6,353 nt of DNA. It comes from Acidimicrobiales bacterium. Its GTDB lineage: Bacteria; Actinomycetota; Acidimicrobiia; Acidimicrobiales; JABEUL01. The notes under the pieces were generated by a model that saw only the letters and a program-made list of their open reading frames with translations, was not told the DNA's origin and did no database searches. This document shows positions 1 to 4,689 of this stretch, piece by piece (the first letter of the stretch is position 1; each line of letters opens with the position of its first letter). Location of the stretch: assembly GCA_013044465.1 (NCBI GenBank), contig JABEUL010000144.1, forward strand, positions 1 to 6,353, read 5' to 3'. Position numbers and translations under genes: made by a program.

Positions 1-2
1 AT

Positions 3-875
3 ATAAGGGATGCAAGAGGAGTGGAGCAAATCTTCAAAGATCGCAAACCCGATATTGTTTTCCATGCAGCAGCCCTAAAACACCTGACACTACTTGAACG
101 CCATCCTCTGGAGGCTTGGAAATCAAATGTCATAGGAACAATAAATGTACTAAATGCTGCAGTTGCGAGTGGGGTAACTGGGTTTGTCAATATCTCGACG
201 GATAAGGCAGCTGATGCTTCGAGTATTCTAGGATTTTCGAAGCGCATTGCCGAGCGCATTACGGCAAGTATCAATATCAAAGGTGCCGTTTACGTCTCAG
301 TTCGATTCGCAAATGTCTTGGGAAGTAGGGGTTCCGTTTTGGAGGTATTTAGGGCTCAAGCCGAGGCAGGAAATCCTCTAACTGTGACAGATGCCAATGT
401 GACAAGATTTGTCATGACAATTCCAGAAGCAGTTCGTTTAGTCACTCAAGCTGCTGCCATCGGTCGACCAGGCGAAGTTTTAGTTTTAGACATGGGCAGG
501 CCAATAAAGATATTAGATATAGCCAAACACTACGCTTCTAGGAGAAATCCACCTCTTGACATTATTTTCACGGGGCTCAGACCTGGGGAAAAGCTACATG
601 AAGTGCTGTTTGGCGATGGGGAACCAGATGATAGGCCATTTCACCCAAAAGTCAGTCACGTCGATGTCCCACCATTAAGCGTCGAGAGTGCCAAAAATGC
701 ATTCATTTCGTTACTTGGTGGTGATGGAAAAGATCCTGAAAAGGATGTTGATCCGGTAGCCATTCGTAAAGTTTTAGCCTCAATTTGTGCGATTCCTTCC
801 GAGCTGGCTCAAAACTGCGAAAATTTGGGCGAAAACTCCATCCAGAGTGGTTCAGATTTGACTAAAGTATTATAA
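3..875 (+). CDS. Nucleotide-sugar 4,6-dehydratase/epimerase (CapD/FlaA1/WbpM family), 3' portion, 5' end cut by window
   Basis: This is the C-terminal part of a polysaccharide-biosynthesis short-chain dehydrogenase that acts on UDP-linked sugars such as UDP-GlcNAc, supplying precursors for a surface glycan. The frame is open to the left edge. The GTG at 21 is not a convincing start, because the codons before it (IRDARG) continue the family pattern IRDxxxVexIF. Visible motifs: FHAAALKH after the NAD-binding half; the active-site segment STDK (195-206); ILGFSKR (225-245) holding the catalytic Lys (240-242); RPGEKLHEVLF, followed by the DDRPFHP and SHV elements typical of the actinobacterial C-terminal end. 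At the position that is Tyr in FlaA1 and Met in WbpM the residue is Leu (228-230). That matches my memory of actinobacterial homologues but is unusual for an SDR enzyme. The last 40 or so residues are a poorly conserved tail. The stop overlaps the ATG of the next frame (TAATG), implying one transcript. The exact sugar product cannot be told. A cytoplasmic or membrane-tethered form depends on the missing N-terminus. Confidence 0.9.
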   Translation: MRDARGVEQIFKDRKPDIVFHAAALKHLTLLERHPLEAWKSNVIGTINVLNAAVASGVTGFVNISTDKAADASSILGFSKRIAERITASINIKGAVYVSVRFANVLGSRGSVLEVFRAQAEAGNPLTVTDANVTRFVMTIPEAVRLVTQAAAIGRPGEVLVLDMGRPIKILDIAKHYASRRNPPLDIIFTGLRPGEKLHEVLFGDGEPDDRPFHPKVSHVDVPPLSVESAKNAFISLLGGDGKDPEKDVDPVAIRKVLASICAIPSELAQNCENLGENSIQSGSDLTKVL

Positions 876-946
876 TGCGCCAAGCCCCCGGAAATGGTGA
901 ACCAGATCTTCCTGTGCAATTAGGTGTACTTACCAGGAGAAAGTGA
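875..946 (+). pseudogene. Severed N-terminal fragment of the Wzz/BY-kinase, ended by in-frame TGA
   Basis: An ATG at 875-877 overlaps the upstream TAA by one base and opens a 23-codon frame reading MRQAPGNGEPDLPVQLGVL followed by TRRK and then TGA (944-946). The codons after the stop, in the same frame, read IIILKAIFVVGGSVAY and run straight into the open frame used from 986. In Wzz-BY-kinase fusions the N-terminus is a short cytoplasmic stretch, an RRRKW-type basic/Trp motif and then the first membrane helix. The TGA therefore sits exactly where a Trp codon (TGG) is expected, one base different. I see the stop and the frame continuity directly; the nonsense-mutation reading is inference. No clear Shine-Dalgarno precedes the ATG, so translation would rely on coupling to the upstream gene. 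A sequencing error at one base is the main alternative. Confidence 0.65.
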
Positions 947-985
947 ATAATAATTCTCAAAGCAATATTCGTAGTAGGTGGCAGT

Positions 986-2047
986 GTGGCCTATACGTCA
1001 ATACAAGCATCTATGTATAAGGTGAAGTATCCCGCCTCCGTGGAAGTGCAATTAGGTGCGCTTTCAACCTCAGTATCACCTACAGGAACTAATAGTCCCC
1101 AAATTCTTTCACCCTCAGATATCCAAACCAAAATTGAGCTATTCCATTGGGTTCTGGTTGAAAATGTTGCGAACGCGAAGCCTCACTCGTTTTCGGGTGT
1201 GTCTATAGATGAAATTGGAACTACGAGTGATGTTTCAGCGCAGGCGATGAGTCCTTTTCCCGCTAAAGCAGCTCCGAATGTCATTGCGATGGACTCTTCC
1301 AATACCCCGATCTCAGAAGCGTATCTAAGCCTTCGGCTCTCCGTTCAGTTCATGAGCTTAGATCGATCGATGAGAACCATTCAAGTTACTAGTTCGAGAA
1401 CGCTTGAAGGGAAATCCACCACTGTTGCCAATTTAGGTGTTGCTCTAGCCAAATCAGGGCAAAACGTCATTTTGGTTTGCTGTGACTTAAGGCTCCCCAG
1501 ACTTCATGAGGTCTTTGAGCTGTCTAATGAAGTTGGCTTCACTTCAGTAATATTAGGTGAAACCCCACTTGCTGATGCTTTGGAGCAAGTCGCTACAAGC
1601 AGGGGTTCTCTTAGAATTTTGGCTTCAGGCCCCAGACCTCCTAATCCATCTGAATTACTTGCTGGGCAAAAAACAGCAGAAATACTTACTGAACTGCAGG
1701 TTTTAGCTGACGTAGTAATTATTGACTGTCCACCCGTTCTTCCCGTTACTGGTTCGACAGTTCTTTCAAAGCGAGGCAATGTAACACATTTGAATTACGT
1801 GGCCGACGTGATCAAGGGTAGAGAGTTGGATAAGGCTTTTGAGATTCTTATTCAAGCGGACTCTCCATTTGTCGGGACAGTTGTCAATAGTGCCAGTAAA
1901 GCCGAATGGTACGGTGGATACTATGGCTATACATACGGTCATGGCTATCACTACTCTGCAGCCAAACCTTCAAATAAATCGACCAAAAAAGCAGGTGGCT
2001 TTCAACCTCTTAATTTACGTCGCCGACCACTAGCAAGGACAATGTGA
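986..2047 (+). CDS. Degenerate Wzz/BY-kinase (polysaccharide co-polymerase tyrosine autokinase), probable pseudogene or truncated form
   Basis: Bacterial tyrosine kinases of this type (CpsD/CapB-like, fused to a Wzz chain-length domain in actinobacteria) autophosphorylate a Tyr-rich tail to control polysaccharide polymerisation. Numbering here is from the GTG at 986, which has AGGTGG five bases upstream. Residues 1-98 resemble the first part of a Wzz domain (SVEVQLG, IQTKIEL, EIGTT). The family then normally has a long periplasmic coiled region and a second membrane helix. Here the frame jumps near residue 98 to the linker SEAYLSLR and the kinase domain. The P-loop EGKSTT (141-146) and Walker B VIIDCPP (Asp247) are present. 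Walker A' reads LVCCDLR, so the first Asp is Cys165; the usual VTD after Walker B is VTG (Gly256); the following hydrophobic strand reads NVTHLNY. Seven Tyr lie within residues 309-323. The same frame extends upstream to ATG 875 but is cut by TGA 944-946. The stop overlaps the next gene's start (GTGA). Family assignment is solid; whether any protein is active is doubtful. Confidence 0.75.
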   Translation: MAYTSIQASMYKVKYPASVEVQLGALSTSVSPTGTNSPQILSPSDIQTKIELFHWVLVENVANAKPHSFSGVSIDEIGTTSDVSAQAMSPFPAKAAPNVIAMDSSNTPISEAYLSLRLSVQFMSLDRSMRTIQVTSSRTLEGKSTTVANLGVALAKSGQNVILVCCDLRLPRLHEVFELSNEVGFTSVILGETPLADALEQVATSRGSLRILASGPRPPNPSELLAGQKTAEILTELQVLADVVIIDCPPVLPVTGSTVLSKRGNVTHLNYVADVIKGRELDKAFEILIQADSPFVGTVVNSASKAEWYGGYYGYTYGHGYHYSAAKPSNKSTKKAGGFQPLNLRRRPLARTM

Positions 2048-3870
2048 TTCGAAAGAGAAAGTGGCTCAAACGAGTTATTTGGGCCCTAATCATTGGAATT
2101 TGTTTTGCCTTTCTAATATCGATCTTTGCTTGGCGGGATTTAAGTTCAGCTAGATCTAATTTGGAACAAGCAAAGTCTGTGCTTGATTCACTTCAGAGCA
2201 ACGTAACAAATAAAATTGGATCAAGAACTGGACGAAGTGAGACTGAGGTGAGTCTCGCCAAAGCACTAACAAGTGCCAATGCGGCAGAGCAAAAGATCAA
2301 CTCATCTCTTTCTCTTGATGTACTTGACGAGATACCTTTAGTAAACACCCAGATTAATGGGGTTAAGTCAATTGCGAGTGATGCTGATGCAGCGATTAAA
2401 ATGGGGCAACAATTACTAGCCCAGTTGGATCATATTTCAGGCGCTGGAAGTTTTCAAAATGGTCAGATACCCCTAGGCCAAATTTCGTCTCTCCAAGTAA
2501 TGGCGACTCAGGATTCAAATTCTATTCAATCAATGATCAAACCTGCATCTGGTCTAGTGAGTTCAATTTCTGCTGCAAGGAATGATTTCAATAAGGTTGC
2601 AACAAAACTTGATGATGAGTTAGTGACTGCTTCTCAGTCATTGGCTGCTTTGGAAGTTATTGTTGGGAAAAATGGTCCCGAGAGATTCTTATTAATTGGG
2701 GACAACAATGCTGAGATGCGTGATCAAGGCATGGCCCTGTCAGTGTCAACTGTTACCTTTGACAACGGCCACTTCACAACTACTCCAGCAAATTCAATAT
2801 CGTCACTTGCACTTAAATCCCCTGTAGATGTACCTATTCCTTCCGGGACTAGTCAAGTGTTTGGAGAGTTGCAGCCCAACTATTTGTGGCAATCTGTTAA
2901 CGCGACCGCAAATTTTCAATGGAGCGGATCGACAATGCTAGCTATGGCGAAAGAAAATACTGGCATCGATTACAACGGGGTAATCGCAATTGATGTCCCA
3001 GCACTGGCTGACCTCCTAGCAGTTACGGGCCCGGTAAATGTCGCAGGTATTGCAACTCCACTAACGAGTCAAAACGTATCCCAGGTTCTTCTGAACGATC
3101 TGTACGTTAACGTACCTGCTGGCAATCAAGTTTTGAGACATGAAGAGATAGCAGCGGCGGCAGATGCAGTGCTTTCTCGTCTAAAGGAAGGTTCAAATAT
3201 CGACCTAGTTAGCTTGGCTAAAGCCCTGGGTAATGCCACTGCTGGACGCCATCTGCTAATTTATAGTTCGGATCCGCACTTGGAGGCTATTTTTAATTCT
3301 GATGGGATTTCTGGCAATCCAGCGGTTAAAAATGCTTCAAGAACTTTCCATGTAGCTGTTGAAAATGCAACGGCTACAAAGCTTGATTATTTCATTGATC
3401 CTTCAATAAGTACTTCAATATATTTGACAAAGTATGGCAATGCAATAATTAGCACAAAGGTAACTATTGTCAATACTGCGCCAATTGGGGCCAAACCGAG
3501 CTATCAATTAGGGCCAGATTACATAAATTCATTCTCCCCAGGTGAGTACGTTGGAAGGCTAGAATTTTGGGGTCCTAGTGGCTCCGAACAACTTGGTAGT
3601 ATTTCTGAATCAGGATTAAGATTGAACGAAGTGCCATTCAAGGTTTTTCCTGGTAAAAGCACTACTATAACAATTCAAACGACAATTCCAAATGCTGTAA
3701 TTAATGGTGAATTTGGTATTCAATATATACCTCAACCCAGAATGGAGCCAGTTCCAGTTAAAGTGTCTATCAACTCACCGTATTGGATAATTAACTCCAA
3801 CAAGGTTGATAGCACAACACTAGATAAGACCCAGGTATTTACATGGCAGCTATATCCAAAAAAGCAGTAA
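2044..3870 (+). CDS. DUF4012 family membrane-anchored extracellular protein
   Basis: This 608-residue protein starts at GTG 2044, with AAGGA at 2035-2039 four bases upstream, and overlaps the kinase stop as GTGA, so it is translationally coupled. A basic cytoplasmic N-terminus (RKRKWLKR) precedes one membrane helix at about residues 11-29. The rest should lie outside. Residues about 30-210 are rich in Ala, Ser, Leu and Gln and look helical or coiled-coil-like (repeated SLAKAL and AAEQ stretches). The DUF4012 signature RFLLIGDNNAEMR covers residues about 214-226 and is followed by DQGMALS; many family members have a Gly-Gly or GSGM element there. A central alpha/beta region with LWQSVNATANF follows. 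From about residue 430 the sequence turns to beta-rich segments with YINSFSPGEYVGRLEFWGP, ending in a beta-sandwich-like tail. Length is normal for the family. DUF4012 genes commonly sit in exopolysaccharide loci of actinobacteria; the biochemical role is not known to me. An intact long frame here contrasts with the damaged kinase next door. Confidence 0.85.
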   Translation: MIRKRKWLKRVIWALIIGICFAFLISIFAWRDLSSARSNLEQAKSVLDSLQSNVTNKIGSRTGRSETEVSLAKALTSANAAEQKINSSLSLDVLDEIPLVNTQINGVKSIASDADAAIKMGQQLLAQLDHISGAGSFQNGQIPLGQISSLQVMATQDSNSIQSMIKPASGLVSSISAARNDFNKVATKLDDELVTASQSLAALEVIVGKNGPERFLLIGDNNAEMRDQGMALSVSTVTFDNGHFTTTPANSISSLALKSPVDVPIPSGTSQVFGELQPNYLWQSVNATANFQWSGSTMLAMAKENTGIDYNGVIAIDVPALADLLAVTGPVNVAGIATPLTSQNVSQVLLNDLYVNVPAGNQVLRHEEIAAAADAVLSRLKEGSNIDLVSLAKALGNATAGRHLLIYSSDPHLEAIFNSDGISGNPAVKNASRTFHVAVENATATKLDYFIDPSISTSIYLTKYGNAIISTKVTIVNTAPIGAKPSYQLGPDYINSFSPGEYVGRLEFWGPSGSEQLGSISESGLRLNEVPFKVFPGKSTTITIQTTIPNAVINGEFGIQYIPQPRMEPVPVKVSINSPYWIINSNKVDSTTLDKTQVFTWQLYPKKQ

Positions 3871-3877
3871 AAATTAG

Positions 3878-3915
3878 AGATTTCACATCAAATTATACAA
3901 TTGCAATTGAAATCT
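3878..3915. repeat. Perfect 8-bp inverted repeat with tandem CAATTG boxes
   Basis: AGATTTCA (3878-3885) and TGAAATCT (3908-3915) are perfect inverted copies separated by 22 bases, so their centres are 30 bp apart, about three helical turns. Inside, two palindromic CAATTG hexamers sit back to back (3898-3909). The right arm falls immediately before the TATAAT at 3918. It could be a repressor operator for the LAXTG gene, or an RNA hairpin with a large loop ending the upstream transcript. There is no U-tract after it, so I favour an operator, weakly. Confidence 0.45.
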
Positions 3916-3923
3916 AGTATAAT
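3894..3923 (+). promoter_or_regulatory. Probable leaderless sigma-A-type promoter for the LAXTG protein
   Basis: A perfect TATAAT lies at 3918-3923. A weak -35 candidate TATACA (3894-3899, four of six matches to TTGACA) is 18 bases upstream. The -10 box ends seven bases before the ATG at 3931, so transcription would begin at or beside the A of the start codon. Leaderless mRNAs with this exact geometry are common in actinobacteria. The -10 match and its spacing to the ATG are direct observations; activity is inferred. It also overlaps the AAGGG at 3924-3928, which is only two bases from the ATG and too close to be a good Shine-Dalgarno. Confidence 0.55.
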
Positions 3924-3930
3924 AAGGGTT

Positions 3931-4512
3931 ATGAAAATACGACTTATCCGTTCGGCGATATTTGCGATTTTAGCCATTGCATTTTTGTCAATTGGCTCGA
4001 AGGAGGTTTTTGCAGCTACCACCACTTCAACAAGTAGTGGATATCCTGGCCCAACTACTTCTACAACTTTGGGTCCAAATACTATGGTTATTCAGCAAGG
4101 AAGTTTTACTTCTGGAAAAGTGATCAATATTCAAAGTTCTGGCTATGCTCCAGGATCTACAGTTGCAATTACCCTGAATGGAGTAAGTCTTGGTACAGCG
4201 GTAGCAGATGCCTCTGGAACTGTCACTGAAACAATAACAGTAGATACCGTTACTTCAACTGGCGGAACAGTTTCAATAAATGGAAAAACTTATAATGTCA
4301 GTTTGACTAATAACAATTTGACCGTAGTTGGAAGTGCACCTAATTCAACTCAACTTACAGTTCAGAATATCTTTGGCCTTACTAGTTCTTCAGGTGGCTT
4401 AGCATTCACCGGTATCAATGTCTTGCGATGGAGCATTGTCATTGTCGCACTATTAGTGATTGGTGGCGGCTTGATAGTATTCGAGAGGCGTCGTTCTTCA
4501 CGAAACGCGTAA
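3931..4512 (+). CDS. Secreted surface protein with LAXTG (class E sortase-type) C-terminal sorting signal
   Basis: I place the start at ATG 3931, giving 193 residues. The in-frame TTG at 3901 would start inside the promoter and put ten residues in front of the signal peptide. Residues 1-28 are a signal peptide: basic MKIRLIR, a hydrophobic core, then cleavage likely after VFA. A Thr/Ser/Gly/Pro-rich linker follows (about 29-48), then one beta-rich segment (about 50-140) of the type GSFTSGKVINIQSSGYAPGS, as in actinobacterial Ig-like or cell-wall-exposed modules. The C-terminus has LAFTG at 157-161 (4399-4413), a hydrophobic helix of roughly 20 residues, and ERRR near the end. This is the three-part layout of a sortase substrate; LAXTG is the pentapeptide preferred by class E sortases of actinobacteria. 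No sortase gene is in the window. It is probably transcribed from its own leaderless promoter just after the DUF4012 gene. Specific function is unknown; adhesin, scaffold or glycan-holding protein are all possible. Confidence 0.8.
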   Translation: MKIRLIRSAIFAILAIAFLSIGSKEVFAATTTSTSSGYPGPTTSTTLGPNTMVIQQGSFTSGKVINIQSSGYAPGSTVAITLNGVSLGTAVADASGTVTETITVDTVTSTGGTVSINGKTYNVSLTNNNLTVVGSAPNSTQLTVQNIFGLTSSSGGLAFTGINVLRWSIVIVALLVIGGGLIVFERRRSSRNA

Positions 4513-4564
4513 GTTGCATTTAGCTAAGGCGTAAATAGTAATTTCAAGTTCATTTGAATACAAC

Positions 4565-4599
4565 TTGATTTAGGGCATTGGTAATAAGGCCTGAATCAA
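4565..4599. terminator. Hairpin in convergent spacer, possible bidirectional terminator without U-tract
   Basis: TTGATTTAGG (4565-4574) pairs with CCTGAATCAA (4590-4599) in a 10-bp stem with one G-U pair and a 15-base loop. It lies between two converging genes, where a terminator for both strands would be expected. Neither strand shows a run of T after the stem, so it is not a classic intrinsic terminator. A second, shorter stem (TCAAGTT 4544-4550 with AACTTGA 4562-4568) shares bases with it and cannot form at the same time. A 5-bp stem TTGTC/GACAA (4635-4639, 4649-4653) lies closer to the asnB end. Nothing else is recognisable in 4513-4689. Confidence 0.35.
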
Positions 4600-4689
4600 A
4601 GGTAGTGGTAATTTAGGGGGATATTCCTATCTTATTGTCAACTTGAAAGACAACTTTTCGGCATAACTCATTTTTATCCGCCTTATAGC

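Noticed and set aside
21..875. GTG at 21 as the true start of the dehydratase
   Set aside because: In-frame codons before it match the family (IRDxxxV) and no stop intervenes to the window edge; a full protein needs a long upstream NAD-binding part.
858..876. TTGACT (858-863) and TATAAT (871-876) as a promoter for the kinase
   Set aside because: Only seven bases separate the boxes, far below the usual 16-18, and the TATAAT is explained by the end of the dehydratase gene.
944..946. TGA read as Trp under an alternative genetic code
   Set aside because: TGA appears as a plausible true stop at 2045-2047 (GTGA overlap with the next gene) and at the end of asnB (4690-4692). All other genes are free of internal TGA, so a genome-wide reassignment is not supported.
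1504..2033. Small frames opposite or overlapping the kinase (1504-1779 -, 1766-1951 -, 1839-2033 +)
   Set aside because: They sit inside the kinase frame, show no recognisable domain, and their sequences are what the kinase codons produce in other frames.
3901..3930. TTG start at 3901 for the LAXTG protein
   Set aside because: It lies within the predicted promoter, lacks a ribosome site and adds residues before a complete signal peptide starting at 3931.
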